DNA of 64,000 nucleotides, taken from the NCBI RefSeq assembly GCF_030209355.1, contig NZ_JARVSF010000019.1:62001-126000 (forward strand). The letters run 5' to 3'. Each line of letters begins with the position of its first letter. Position 1 is the stretch's first letter. A program made the position numbers and the translations under genes. The notes beneath the pieces were generated by a model, which made no database searches, was not told the origin of the DNA, and saw only the letters and a program-made list of their open reading frames with translations. Source of the DNA: Pseudarthrobacter sp. fls2-241-R2A-127 (GTDB lineage Bacteria; Actinomycetota; Actinomycetes; Actinomycetales; Micrococcaceae). Positions 17,379 through 26,417 of the stretch are shown piece by piece.

Positions 17379-17451
17379 TGCCCTCGATTGGAATCGAACC
17401 AACGACACCGGCTTTAGGAGAGCCGTGCTCTATCCACTGAGCTACGAGGGC
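17379..17451 (-). tRNA. tRNA-Arg (anticodon CCT)
   Basis: A full cloverleaf reads on the minus strand: acceptor GCCCTCG/CGAGGGC, D arm GCTC/GAGC, anticodon stem CGGCT/AGCCG with loop CTCCTAA (anticodon CCT, reading AGG), T arm with TTCGATT, discriminator A. CCA is not encoded. The DUF6314 start codon begins one base after the discriminator. Confidence 0.97.
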
Positions 17452-17536
17452 GGATGTCCGGTGGAATTCGGCGGGGCCGGTCCGTCCGGACACGGTTACA
17501 AGCATACAAGGTGCCGGGCCGTACTACGCTCAAGGC

Positions 17537-18310
17537 ATGAGTCCAGCACCCACTGCCGCTCCCGCCACTGCCGTCACCCCCAACGTGGCGTCCACCCGGC
17601 AGTACATCGGGGCGTGGGCAGTGTTGAGTGTGCTGCAGTATTTCGCTGCCGAGGCAGCGGTGGCCATGGCGTGGGCCGGACCCCGCCCGTACAACCTGCG
17701 GACCGGGTACATCAGCGACCTGGGGGCGCTCCACTGCGGAATCTATTCCGGCCGGGATGTCTGCTCGCCCTTGAATTGGCTGATGAATGCCTCGTTCGTG
17801 GTCCAGGGCCTGGGGCTGCTGGCGGGGGCGGTACTGCTGACCTCGGGGCTGCTGCGCGTGGCCGCCCGGCCCGGCACGCGGGTGGACTGGCGGCGCCGGG
17901 AGCCCTGGCTTGCAGCCTCCGCCGTCCGGCTGCTCACCGGAGCCGCCGGGGCCGGGACCGTGGTGGTGGGGCTGGTTCCGGAGGATGCGGGCTCACCCTG
18001 GCACTACGCCGGCGCCATCACGTATTTCATCTCCGGTGGGCTGGCATTGCTGGTGCTGGGCATTCTCTGGCTTCGGAAGACCGGGATGGCGTGGTTCCTG
18101 CTGGTGTGTGGCGGCGTGTCGCTGGCGGCCACGGCCACTGGAGGGCTCACCCGCATGAAGGTTCCCGAGCCCGGCACGTTGGAGCGCCTGATGGGCTATC
18201 CGGTCACCGTGGGGATGGCCGCTGCGGGGCTGGTCATCGCCCAGCGGGTGCACCGGCACCGGAAGCAGCGGCGGGCTGCAGCGGCCGCCACAAAGGCCAC
18301 GGCCGTTTAG
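17537..18310 (+). CDS. DUF998 family membrane protein
   Basis: A 257-residue integral membrane protein matching the DUF998 pattern: about six helices, and after helix 1 the conserved segment PYNLRTGYISDLGALHCG that precedes the second helix. The N-terminal 20 residues are alanine/proline-rich, and the C-terminus is basic. Family function is not established. The start ATG lies 22 nt after TACTAC in a short intergenic region beside the tRNA. It converges with the next gene, the two stops overlapping in TTAG. Confidence 0.8.
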   Translation: MSPAPTAAPATAVTPNVASTRQYIGAWAVLSVLQYFAAEAAVAMAWAGPRPYNLRTGYISDLGALHCGIYSGRDVCSPLNWLMNASFVVQGLGLLAGAVLLTSGLLRVAARPGTRVDWRRREPWLAASAVRLLTGAAGAGTVVVGLVPEDAGSPWHYAGAITYFISGGLALLVLGILWLRKTGMAWFLLVCGGVSLAATATGGLTRMKVPEPGTLERLMGYPVTVGMAAAGLVIAQRVHRHRKQRRAAAAATKATAV

Positions 18311-18933
18311 CGCTGTTTCCGCTTCCGGCTGTTGAGGAACACCGCCGCGGCCCCGGCCAGGAGGCTCAGCACCAGAAGCACCCAGCCCGCAATGGTGAGG
18401 CCGGATGCCAACGCCACCTGGCCGGCATCGGGTCCGCTGGATGCCATCATGGCGTCGATGGCGACGTTGCCCCACAACCGGACCACCACAAACAGCATGG
18501 GCAGCGCCCAGAGTGCCCAACGCAGCGTCTTCCCTGCCACGTTGGTCCCAATGAGGAGCAGCCACGTAAACCCGAAGATCAGGGGGAAGAGCGTCCCGGC
18601 GGTCTTGTGGACGTAGCTGAGCTGGCCCAGCGCGTCGCTGTCCATCTGCCCCTGCAAGGTGCCAATGTAGCCGGCATCGAAGCCGCCCACCAGGGAATCC
18701 GGCATGGCCATCCCCTGGGAGAGCTGCGTGAGCTGGGTCAGGGTCAGCAGGTGCAGGTACCAGAACAGGAACAGGCTGGCCACCACGCCGGCAATGACGA
18801 TCAGGTTGCTGTTTCCCTGTGCCTTTTCCGGCGTGCGCGCAGTGGTGGGGTTGACCACCGGTGGCAGGTGATGTTGCGGCACCGCCGCGTTGGCGCCGTG
18901 CTTCTTGATCCGCTGGGCAGGGGTTTTGGCCAT
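18307..18933 (-). CDS. Four-helix membrane protein, unknown function
   Basis: A 208-residue protein with a basic, proline-containing N-terminus of about 45 residues (KTPAQRIKKHGANAAVPQ) and four predicted membrane helices (LIVIAGVVASLFLFWYL, TLFPLIFGFTWLLLIG, LRWALWALPMLFVVVRL, ASGLTIAGWVLLVLSLL). No family is recognised. ATG 18933 was chosen because a GATAAT -10 box ends about 7 nt upstream on the minus strand, giving a leaderless mRNA; a longer frame would run into the divergent gene. Confidence 0.75.
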   Translation of the reverse strand: MAKTPAQRIKKHGANAAVPQHHLPPVVNPTTARTPEKAQGNSNLIVIAGVVASLFLFWYLHLLTLTQLTQLSQGMAMPDSLVGGFDAGYIGTLQGQMDSDALGQLSYVHKTAGTLFPLIFGFTWLLLIGTNVAGKTLRWALWALPMLFVVVRLWGNVAIDAMMASSGPDAGQVALASGLTIAGWVLLVLSLLAGAAAVFLNSRKRKQR

Positions 18934-18965
18934 GCCACCATTATCCCGCCCCATAAACTGAACCC
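18934..18965. promoter_or_regulatory. 32-bp divergent leaderless promoter region
   Basis: Only 32 bp separate two divergent ATG codons. The plus strand has TAAACT (18954-18959) 6 nt before ATG 18966; the minus strand has GATAAT about 7 nt before ATG 18933. Both genes are therefore likely transcribed without a 5' UTR. Confidence 0.6.
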
Positions 18966-19796
18966 ATGACCACAGGCCGACACAGCGCAGCTGTTCTTGA
19001 CCCCGCATTGGACGACTACGAACTGGCCTCAGCGCTGGTCCGTGAAGCCGGGCAGCTGGCGCTCCTCATGCGCATGGCCGGCCTGCAGTCTGAACAAAAG
19101 ACCTCCGTCTCCGACGTGGTGACCGCGGCGGACCGCGCCGCGGAGGCTTACGTGCTGGAACAGCTTCAGCGCTGCCGGCCGGAGGACGGCATCCTGGGCG
19201 AGGAAGGCGCCTCCGTCCAGGGAACCAGCGGCCGCACTTGGGTTATCGACCCCGTGGACGGCACCTACAACTTCCTGCACGGCTCCACCTACTGGTGCTC
19301 AGCCATAGCGCTCAAGGACTCCGCCGACGTGCTTCTCGGTGCCATCTTCCAGCCGGAAGAGGACAAGCTGTGGCTTGGCGGCCATGACCGGCAGTCGACG
19401 CTCAACGGCGATCTGCTGACCGTTTTCGGCGCCGACGACGGCAAAAGGAACACCACCCCGGTGGCCGAACTTGGCGCCGCCACCTACATCCACCCCACCT
19501 GGCTGATGGATCCCATGTGTGCCATGCCGTGGCACGCAGCGGCCACGTCCGCCGCCTCCCTGCGGATGCTGGGCTCGGGTTCCTGCGACCTGGGCCGCGT
19601 GGCGGACGGCCAGTTGGGGTGCTGGTTCCAGCACAGCTGCCCGGAGTGGGACTGGCTGCCGGGCAAGGCAATTGTCCGGGCAGCCGGGGGCGCCGTGGAC
19701 ACGGTCCGGGTCAACGGCCTGGAGTGGTTCCTGGCCGGGGGAACGACGGCGGTCCGGGAGTTGCGTGCAGCCCTCCTGTCAGGCTCGGTGGCCTGA
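18966..19796 (+). CDS. Inositol monophosphatase family protein
   Basis: A 276-residue member of the Mg-dependent IMPase/FBPase/histidinol-phosphatase superfamily. Metal ligands are seen in GEEGAS (Glu) and in WVIDPVDGTYNFLHG (Asp-x-x-Asp-Gly-Thr), with the late motif SCPEWDWLPGKAIVRAAGG (Asp ligand). Substrates in this family include inositol phosphate, histidinol phosphate and sugar phosphates, and cannot be fixed from sequence. The iol genes are 22 kb away and not linked. The start is leaderless. Confidence 0.88.
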   Translation: MTTGRHSAAVLDPALDDYELASALVREAGQLALLMRMAGLQSEQKTSVSDVVTAADRAAEAYVLEQLQRCRPEDGILGEEGASVQGTSGRTWVIDPVDGTYNFLHGSTYWCSAIALKDSADVLLGAIFQPEEDKLWLGGHDRQSTLNGDLLTVFGADDGKRNTTPVAELGAATYIHPTWLMDPMCAMPWHAAATSAASLRMLGSGSCDLGRVADGQLGCWFQHSCPEWDWLPGKAIVRAAGGAVDTVRVNGLEWFLAGGTTAVRELRAALLSGSVA

Positions 19797-19873
19797 AGCA
19801 ATCGCCCCCGCCGTGGGAGTAATCCACAGCCTGGAAGGCGTTGTCGGTCCCACCGCCTAGACTTGTAGGCACC

Positions 19874-22423
19874 ATGGATATGTTGTTTGACCCGTACTCT
19901 GACGGACCGTTCAAGGCCACTCCCGCGTCCACCGCCCGCACCAGGACGGAGCCTGAGGGCGTTGCCACCACGGCAGGGCCGGGCGGAACGCCGGATCCGC
20001 AGGAGGGCAGTTTTCACCGTCCAGGCGGCTGGCAACAGTCCAACCGGAACGCCGGGAACCGGCACGACGACGGCCACCATGGCAGCCGCCGCCCGGATGC
20101 TGCCCAATTGCTGGAAGGGCTGAACCCGCAGCAGGAGGAAGCGGTCAAGCACGGCGGATCAGCCCTGCTGATCGTCGCCGGCGCGGGCTCGGGCAAGACG
20201 CGCGTGCTCAGTAACCGGATCGCCTACCTGATCGCCACCGGCCGCGCCCACCATGGCGAAATCCTTGCCATCACCTTCACCAACAAAGCGGCCGCCGAAA
20301 TGCGGGAGCGCATCGAGGCCCTGGTTGGCGGGCGGGCCAAGATCATGTGGATCTCCACGTTCCACTCGTCCTGCGTCCGCATCCTGCGGCAGGAAGCGGC
20401 GAACGTCGGACTGAAATCCAACTTTTCCATCTACGACTCCGCCGACTCCCTGCGCCTGGTTACCCAGGTTTCCAAATCCCTTGACCTGGACCCCAAGAAG
20501 TTTGCGCCCAAGGCCATCCAGCACAAGATCTCCGCGTTGAAGAACGAACTGATCGACGCAGACTCCTTTGCCTCCGCGGCGAACTACAACGATCCGTTCG
20601 AGCACGCGGTGGCGGACGTCTACAAGGGCTACACGCAGCGCCTCCGGCAGGCCAACGCCATGGACTTCGACGACCTCATCGCCGAGACCGTCTACATGTT
20701 CCGCGCCTTCCCGGCCTTGGCGGAGTCCTACCGCCGACGGTTCCGCCATGTCCTGGTGGACGAGTACCAGGACACCAACCACGCCCAGTACGCCCTGGTC
20801 CGTGAGATCGTGGGCGAGGGCCCCGGCGCGTCGGAGCTTACCGTGGTGGGCGACTCGGACCAGTCCATCTACGCCTTCCGCGGTGCTGACATCCGCAACA
20901 TCGTGGAATTCGAAAAGGACTACCCCGAGGCGCGAACCATCAAGCTGGAGCAGAATTACCGCTCCACCCAAAACATCCTGAGTGCCGCCAACTCGGTTAT
21001 CTCGCGCAACCCCAACCGGCCCGAAAAGCGGCTCTGGACGGCCGAGGGCGAAGGCCACAAAATCATCGGCTACGTGGGCGAGAACGAGCACGACGAAGCA
21101 CAGTTCATCGCCAAGGAGATCGACCGGCTCCAGGACGAGGACAACCTGCGCCCGGGCGATGTCGCCATCTTCTACCGGACCAATGCCCAGTCCCGTTCCA
21201 TCGAAGACGTCCTGGTGCGCGTGGGCCTGCCCTACAAGGTGGTGGGCGGCACGCGCTTCTATGAGCGCAAGGAAATCAAAGACGCCCTGGCCTACCTGCG
21301 CGTCCTGGTGAACCCGGACGACGACGTCAACCTCCGCCGGGTGCTGAACGAACCCAAACGGGGCATCGGCGACCGTGCCGAGGGCGCGGTGGCGGCTCTC
21401 GCCAGCCGCGAACGCACGTCCTTCATGGAGGCCGCCCGCCGCGCGGACCAGGCTCCGGGCATGGCCACCCGTTCTGTCAACGCCGTCCTGGGCTTCGTGA
21501 AGATGCTGGACGACCTCGCCGAGGTGGCTGTGGGGTCCGGTGCTGCCGCAGCCCTCGAAGCTGTCCTGGAACAGACCGGATACCTCGCGGCCCTGCGCTC
21601 CAGCACCGATCCGCAGGACGAATCCCGCGTGGAAAACCTGGCAGAACTCGTGGCCGTGGTGCGCGAGTACGAACAGGAGAATCCGGAGGGAAGCCTGGGC
21701 GCCTTCCTGGAACAGGTGTCACTCGTGGCCGACGCCGACCAGATCCCGGACGCCCCCGGCGCGGACATTGACGCCGCGGTGGCCGAGGCCAAGCGACTCG
21801 GAGTGGTCACGCTGATGACCCTGCACACGGCCAAGGGCCTGGAGTTCCCGGTGGTATTCCTGACCGGCATGGAACACGGGCTCTTCCCGCACCAGCGATC
21901 AGCCACCGACCCCAAGGAGCTCGCAGAGGAACGCCGGCTGGCCTATGTGGGACTCACCCGTGCCCGCAAGCGGCTGTACGTGACCCGGTCCGAGGTCCGC
22001 AGCATGTGGGGCCAGAGCCAGTACAATCCGGCCAGCCAGTTCCTCGAGGAGATTCCCGCCGAGCTCCTGGAGTGGAAACGCGAAGGCACCAGCCGGCAGT
22101 CTTGGGCAGGCGGCGGTTCCATCGGGTCCGGCCGCTACAGCGGGTCCTTCTGGGGCGCCGGCACGTCCCGGGGTGCGGCAGCGGATTCTTCCGCCGGCTT
22201 CAACGCCGACGTGCCTGCGTTCCTGGCCAAGACCCGGGTGCAGCCGCAGAAAGAAATCGTCGCCGTCAGCGTGGGGGACAAGGTCAACCACACCAGCTTT
22301 GGCAACGGAACGGTCCTGGCCCTCGAAGGAGCCGGCGACAAGACCGTTGCCAAGGTGAAGTTCGACGTCGGGGAGAAGCGCCTGCTGCTGCGCTACGCAC
22401 CCTTGACCAAGCTCGACGCCTAA
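19874..22423 (+). CDS. pcrA: ATP-dependent DNA helicase PcrA (UvrD/Rep superfamily 1A)
   Basis: An 849-residue 3'-5' DNA helicase used in repair, replication restart and transcription-coupled processes. After an ~80-residue polar N-terminal extension come LNPQQEEAVKHG (Q motif), Walker A A102-GAGSGKT-109, ITFTNKAAAEMRER (Ia), LVDEYQDTNHAQY (II), VVGDSDQSIYAFRGAD (III), LEQNYRSTQNIL (IV), VTLMTLHTAKGLEFPVVF (V) and RRLAYVGLTRARKRLY (VI). The last 50 residues (VSVGDKVNHTSFGNGTVLAL) are the Tudor-like domain that binds RNA polymerase in PcrA. ATG 19874 sits 10 nt after a TAGACT box. Confidence 0.95.
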   Translation: MDMLFDPYSDGPFKATPASTARTRTEPEGVATTAGPGGTPDPQEGSFHRPGGWQQSNRNAGNRHDDGHHGSRRPDAAQLLEGLNPQQEEAVKHGGSALLIVAGAGSGKTRVLSNRIAYLIATGRAHHGEILAITFTNKAAAEMRERIEALVGGRAKIMWISTFHSSCVRILRQEAANVGLKSNFSIYDSADSLRLVTQVSKSLDLDPKKFAPKAIQHKISALKNELIDADSFASAANYNDPFEHAVADVYKGYTQRLRQANAMDFDDLIAETVYMFRAFPALAESYRRRFRHVLVDEYQDTNHAQYALVREIVGEGPGASELTVVGDSDQSIYAFRGADIRNIVEFEKDYPEARTIKLEQNYRSTQNILSAANSVISRNPNRPEKRLWTAEGEGHKIIGYVGENEHDEAQFIAKEIDRLQDEDNLRPGDVAIFYRTNAQSRSIEDVLVRVGLPYKVVGGTRFYERKEIKDALAYLRVLVNPDDDVNLRRVLNEPKRGIGDRAEGAVAALASRERTSFMEAARRADQAPGMATRSVNAVLGFVKMLDDLAEVAVGSGAAAALEAVLEQTGYLAALRSSTDPQDESRVENLAELVAVVREYEQENPEGSLGAFLEQVSLVADADQIPDAPGADIDAAVAEAKRLGVVTLMTLHTAKGLEFPVVFLTGMEHGLFPHQRSATDPKELAEERRLAYVGLTRARKRLYVTRSEVRSMWGQSQYNPASQFLEEIPAELLEWKREGTSRQSWAGGGSIGSGRYSGSFWGAGTSRGAAADSSAGFNADVPAFLAKTRVQPQKEIVAVSVGDKVNHTSFGNGTVLALEGAGDKTVAKVKFDVGEKRLLLRYAPLTKLDA

Positions 22424-22468
22424 ACGACGGACGCGCGGCCGCCGCCACGAACTGCGGCGGGTACGGCC

Positions 22469-23050
22469 TTAATTGCGTGCCGGACAGGATTCGGCCACCA
22501 GGCGGCGGGCCATATCCACCGCACGTGACCCATACACGGCACCGTCCAGGACCGCGGCGGTGGCGTAGGTGCCGTTGAGGACAATGAGGAGTTCTTCCGC
22601 GAGCCGGTCCGGATCCTCGGCGCGGGCGTCGGTCGCGAGGCTGCTGAACCAGTCGCGGACCTGCTGTTTGTGGGCCACCGCGGAGAGGTGCGCCGGGTGC
22701 CCGCCCTCGGGGAACTCGGTGTTGGTGTTCAACATGGGGCAGCCACGGTAGGTGCTTCCCGCGCAGTCCGCTGCCAGCACGCCGAACACGGCCAGGAGCT
22801 TGTCCTGCGGGTCCTCTTCCGCGGCCGCCGCGGCACGCATCCGCTCAAACCAGGCATCTGCCCGGCCCTGGGCGTAGGCGGTGGCCAAGGCATCCTTGGT
22901 GGGGAACTGGCGGTAAACGGTTGCGTTGCCCACCCCGCATTCCTTCACCACGGTGTCCATCCCCACCGCCCGGATGCCGTGCGCGTAAAACAAGCGCGTG
23001 GCCACCTCCAGAACGTTGCGCCGGTTTTCTTCAGCCGTCCTGCGCGCCAC
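22469..23050 (-). CDS. TetR/AcrR family repressor of the divergent redox operon
   Basis: A 193-residue regulator. The N-terminal HTH is VLEVATRLFYAHGIRAVGMD, TVVKECGVGNATVYRQFPTK. The C-terminal ligand domain contains two cysteines (AADCAGSTYRGCPMLN), a pattern seen in TetR proteins responding to electrophiles or oxidants. It is divergent from the three-gene redox operon, with repeated operator-like sites between them, so autoregulation and repression of that operon are likely. Start ATG 23050. Confidence 0.88.
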   Translation of the reverse strand: MARRTAEENRRNVLEVATRLFYAHGIRAVGMDTVVKECGVGNATVYRQFPTKDALATAYAQGRADAWFERMRAAAAAEEDPQDKLLAVFGVLAADCAGSTYRGCPMLNTNTEFPEGGHPAHLSAVAHKQQVRDWFSSLATDARAEDPDRLAEELLIVLNGTYATAAVLDGAVYGSRAVDMARRLVAESCPARN

Positions 23051-23095
23051 AACTCTCCTCCACTGTGCTCCGATGTCGACTCACCCAGTTTGACA

Positions 23096-23136
23096 GACGG
23101 AACGATCCGTCACAAACTTGTGAACGATCCGTCACA
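23096..23136. promoter_or_regulatory. Tandem operator between TetR gene and redox operon
   Basis: GAACGATCCGTCACA occurs at 23100-23114 and again at 23122-23136, exactly 22 bp (two helical turns) apart. The region also holds the palindromes GACGGA-ACGA-TCCGTC (23096-23111) and TCACAA-AC-TTGTGA (23110-23123). This is a convincing binding platform for a pair of TetR dimers. Confidence 0.75.
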
Positions 23137-23170
23137 TGAGGTGTGCGGAACCCGTCAGCAGGAGGACACC

Positions 23171-23848
23171 ATGAAGACAGCAGTACTGGGAACCGGAATG
23201 GTCGGCCGCACCATCGCGGCACGCCTCGCGGAGCTGGGCCACTCGGTCACCATCGGCACCCGCGACCCCGAAGCCGCACTGGCGCGCACCGACGCCGACG
23301 CCATGGGTAACCCCGCGTTCGGCACCTGGGCAGCGGGCAACCCGGACATCACCGTGGCACGCTTCGCCGACGCCGCCGACGGCGCCGAACTGATCGTCAA
23401 CGCAACCAACGGCGGGGCCTCGATCGACGTGCTGGAACAGGTCGGAGCTGCGCACCTGGACGGGGCCGTCCTCCTGGACATCGCCAACCCGCTCGACTTC
23501 AGCAACGGCATGCCGCCCACCCTGTTCGTGAAAGACACCGACTCGCTGGCTGAGCGCATCCAGCGAGCGTTTCCAGCGGCCCGCGTGGTCAAGTCCCTCA
23601 ACACCCTGAACGCTGACCTGATGGCCCGTCCCGGAATGCTGGCCGACCCCGGATCGGTCTTCGTGTCCGGCAACGACGCCGAAGCCAAGGCGATGGTGAC
23701 CGGGCTCCTGAAGGACTTCGGCCACCAGGACATCATCGACCTCGGCGACATCACCACGGCACGCGGAACCGAAATGCTGCTGCCCGTCTGGCTGCGCCTC
23801 TGGGGTGCCCTGGGCACGCCCGCCTTCAACTTCAAGATCGTCCGCTGA
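23171..23848 (+). CDS. NAD(P)-binding protein, NADPH-dependent F420 reductase-like
   Basis: A 225-residue single-domain Rossmann protein. The dinucleotide motif is at the extreme N-terminus (VLGTGMVGRTIAARLAELGH), and TIGTRDP after the second strand resembles the NADP-phosphate-binding site of F420H2:NADP oxidoreductases. LDIANPLDF and VVKSLNTLNADLM are family blocks. The substrate is unknown. ATG 23171 has AGGAGGA 7 nt upstream. It is the first gene of an operon controlled by the divergent TetR protein. Confidence 0.85.
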   Translation: MKTAVLGTGMVGRTIAARLAELGHSVTIGTRDPEAALARTDADAMGNPAFGTWAAGNPDITVARFADAADGAELIVNATNGGASIDVLEQVGAAHLDGAVLLDIANPLDFSNGMPPTLFVKDTDSLAERIQRAFPAARVVKSLNTLNADLMARPGMLADPGSVFVSGNDAEAKAMVTGLLKDFGHQDIIDLGDITTARGTEMLLPVWLRLWGALGTPAFNFKIVR

Positions 23849-23862
23849 AAGGCCGAAACACC

Positions 23863-24864
23863 ATGAAAGCTGTCCACATCGCCGCGCCGGGTGCCACCCT
23901 CGAACCCGTCGAGTTCGACCTTCCCGACGTTCCCCACGGCCATGTCCTCATCAAGGTCGCGGCCAGCGGCATCTGCCACAGCGATTCCATGCCCGCCGCG
24001 GGCCTGGCATCCTCATACCCCCGCACCCCGGGACACGAAGTAGCCGGAACCGTCGAACGCGTGGGTGGCGGTGTGACCCGCTGGGCCCCCGGGCAGCGCG
24101 TAGGCGTCGGCTGGTTCGGCGGGGCATGCTTCCAGTGCGAGCCATGCCGCCGCGGGGACTTCATCTCCTGCCAGGCCGGGCACATCACGGGACTGACCGC
24201 TGACGGCGGTTACGCCGAGTACCTCGTGGCGCCGGCCGACGCTCTCGCTGCCGTCCCCGACGCGCTGTCGTTCGAGGAAGCCGCCCCGTTGATGTGCGCA
24301 GGCGTCACCACGTTCAACGGACTGCGCCACAGCGGCGCCCGCCCGGGAGACCTGGTTGCCGTCCTGGGGCTGGGCGGCCTTGGCCACCTGGGCGTCCAGT
24401 TCGCGGCAAGGATGGGCTACGAAACCGTGGCGATTGCCCGCGGAGCCGGCAAGGAACCCTTTGCCCGGGACCTCGGCGCCCACCATTACATCGACAGCAC
24501 CGCCGCCGACGTCGCAACGGAACTGCAGAACCTCGGTGGCGCCCGGGTCATCCTCGCCACCGTCACGGACGCCGGCACCATGTCCGCCAGCGTCGCAGGT
24601 CTCTCGGCCCGAGGCCGGCTGGTGGTCCTCGGCGTCCCCCACGAACCCGTCCCGGTCAACGCCGGCCTCCTGGTGGGCGGCAGCCGTTCCGTGGCAGGCC
24701 ACGCCTCGGGCACGGCAAAGGACTCGGAGGACGCTCTTCGCTTTGCTGCGCTGACCGGCGTGCGCCCCATGATCGAGACCTATCCGCTCTCCCAAGCGCG
24801 CGAAGGATTCGAGCGGATGATGTCCGGCCGGGCGCGCTTCCGCGTCGTGCTCACGAACCCTTAG
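23863..24864 (+). CDS. Zinc-dependent alcohol dehydrogenase
   Basis: A 333-residue medium-chain dehydrogenase. The catalytic zinc site is ASGICHSD with GHEVAGTVE; the structural zinc lobe has the four cysteines [15 protein letters not shown]; the Rossmann motif is GLGGLGHLG. Length and motif set fit the bacterial AdhP/AdhA group that oxidises simple alcohols or reduces aldehydes. It lies 14 bp after the F420-reductase-like gene. With the following quinone-reductase-like gene it suggests a response to reactive carbonyls or quinones. Confidence 0.9.
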   Translation: MKAVHIAAPGATLEPVEFDLPDVPHGHVLIKVAASGICHSDSMPAAGLASSYPRTPGHEVAGTVERVGGGVTRWAPGQRVGVGWFGGACFQCEPCRRGDFISCQAGHITGLTADGGYAEYLVAPADALAAVPDALSFEEAAPLMCAGVTTFNGLRHSGARPGDLVAVLGLGGLGHLGVQFAARMGYETVAIARGAGKEPFARDLGAHHYIDSTAADVATELQNLGGARVILATVTDAGTMSASVAGLSARGRLVVLGVPHEPVPVNAGLLVGGSRSVAGHASGTAKDSEDALRFAALTGVRPMIETYPLSQAREGFERMMSGRARFRVVLTNP

Positions 24865-24908
24865 GTCCCCGCCGCAGGACCCCGCGTCGAAAGGAAACGC
24901 AACGCTCC

Positions 24909-25457
24909 ATGATGGATCACCGCACCCTCGTCGTCCTCGCCCATCCCGACATAGAGCGATCCAGGATCACCGCCAGGCTTGCCGGCGCCATCGGCGACCT
25001 TGAGGGAGTCACCGTCCGTGACCTGGCCGCACTCGCCCCGGACCGGCGCTTTGATGCCGGGCTGGAACAGCAGTACCTGCGCGACCACGACACCATCGTG
25101 TTCCAGTTCCCCTGGCACTGGTACTCGGTTCCCGGCATCCTCAAGGAATGGATGGACCAGGTGCTGACCCGTGGATTCGCGTACGGACCCGGCGGGGACG
25201 CACTTCATGGCAAGCGCCTGCACCTGGTCATTTCAACGGGCGGCCCCGGCTCGTCCTACACCCCGGCCGGCCACAACCGGTTCACCATGTCCGAGCTGCT
25301 GCGGCCCTTGGAGGCGACCGCGCGGCTGTGCGGCCTGGCGCTGTCCGAGCCGCTGATCCTGCACGGGGCGCCCGGGGTGACGGAGGGTGAACTGGCCGGC
25401 CATGCCCTGCGCTACCGGACCTTGCTTTCCCCGGCGCGGGAGGCCGTGGGCGCCTAA
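24909..25457 (+). CDS. NAD(P)H-dependent oxidoreductase, flavodoxin-like fold (KefF/MdaB type)
   Basis: A 182-residue FMN- or FAD-dependent quinone reductase of the flavodoxin-like fold. Family blocks: [53 protein letters not shown] and STGGPGSSY. Two consecutive ATGs (24909 and 24912) are possible starts. It is the third gene of the TetR-controlled operon, consistent with two-electron reduction of quinones or nitro compounds as a detoxification step. Confidence 0.88.
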   Translation: MMDHRTLVVLAHPDIERSRITARLAGAIGDLEGVTVRDLAALAPDRRFDAGLEQQYLRDHDTIVFQFPWHWYSVPGILKEWMDQVLTRGFAYGPGGDALHGKRLHLVISTGGPGSSYTPAGHNRFTMSELLRPLEATARLCGLALSEPLILHGAPGVTEGELAGHALRYRTLLSPAREAVGA

Positions 25458-25495
25458 ACCGCCCACGGCCGCCCCGGCGGGGCATAATTGAGGCC

Positions 25496-26194
25496 ATGCG
25501 ACGGACTGTATGGGGGTTGCTCGCCGCCCTTTTCCTGGTGGCCGGCACCGGATGCTCGGTGACAACCAGCGACCCCTCCTATATTCCGCCTCCACCCCTG
25601 CCGCCGATGGAACAGCTGGAAAAGGCACCGCTGGCTGATGCGAAGACGTTCTCCAGCGGCGACGACGTCCTTTCCTTCATAACCGCGGACCGGACCATTG
25701 CCTGCTCGCTCACGTCAGCCAGGGGAGAGCACCTGAACCTGCCCTACGAGCAGAACAGTTACAGCAACGCGGCCAATAACAAACTGCCCATCGTGCCCGT
25801 GGCCCACTGCGAGCTCGCTGCCTATCCCGTGCCCCAATCCGCCGATGTCAAAGACGATTGCGGAGGGACGCACCTGGGCTACCTTGGCGGCACAGCCCTG
25901 CTGGCGCCGGACAGTGCACGCTACGGCGAGTGCCGTTCCGGCGTCACAACCATGGAGGCCACCTACGGGCCGAAGGGGAGCAAATCCGGGCCCTTGGCGC
26001 AGCTTCCGGTGCTCGCCGACGGGCAGAACCTGGAACGCAACGGGCTGCGCTGCTCGGCCTACAACGGTGGCGTGGCATGCGGAAACGTCTCCGCCGGCGT
26101 CGGATTCTTCGTTTCCACCGAACGTTACGAGCTCATCCCGGGACCAGGCGCAACGGCCTCCACGGCACCGGCGGATGCTTTAAAAACCCCGTAA
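25496..26194 (+). CDS. Putative secreted lipoprotein
   Basis: A 232-residue protein with a short signal peptide (RRTVWGLLAALFLVAG) and a lipobox-like TGC at residues 18-20. The mature part starts with a Pro-rich stretch (YIPPPPLPPMEQ) and holds seven cysteines (for example DDCGGTH, GLRCSAYNGGVACGN) in a pattern suggesting disulfides outside the membrane. No catalytic motif is recognised. ATG 25496 is about 9 nt after CATAAT, again a leaderless layout. Confidence 0.75.
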   Translation: MRRTVWGLLAALFLVAGTGCSVTTSDPSYIPPPPLPPMEQLEKAPLADAKTFSSGDDVLSFITADRTIACSLTSARGEHLNLPYEQNSYSNAANNKLPIVPVAHCELAAYPVPQSADVKDDCGGTHLGYLGGTALLAPDSARYGECRSGVTTMEATYGPKGSKSGPLAQLPVLADGQNLERNGLRCSAYNGGVACGNVSAGVGFFVSTERYELIPGPGATASTAPADALKTP

Positions 26195-26207
26195 ATCCGC
26201 GGTTTTT
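26182..26207 (+). terminator. Possible intrinsic terminator overlapping the lipoprotein stop codon
   Basis: AAAAACC (26182-26188) and GGTTTTT (26201-26207) form a stem with additional CG pairs inside; the stop codon of the lipoprotein gene is in the loop. The GGTTTTT arm doubles as the T-tract. Confidence 0.5.
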
Positions 26208-26417
26208 CTACGCCCCATAGAATAGTGTGCTTACTCACATAAGGGGTAGTCTGGGACGGCCCGGCCGCTCCAAAGGACTAGAGTTCCCCATGGAGCATTA
26301 CGCCGCGTGGCTCGTTTCCAACAGGCCGCCGGTGCGTGCAATCCGCAGCCCGGTCATCGTCTTCCAGATGGTGTCCGACTGTACAGAAACTACTTCGACG
26401 TAGAAGGACACTAAACC

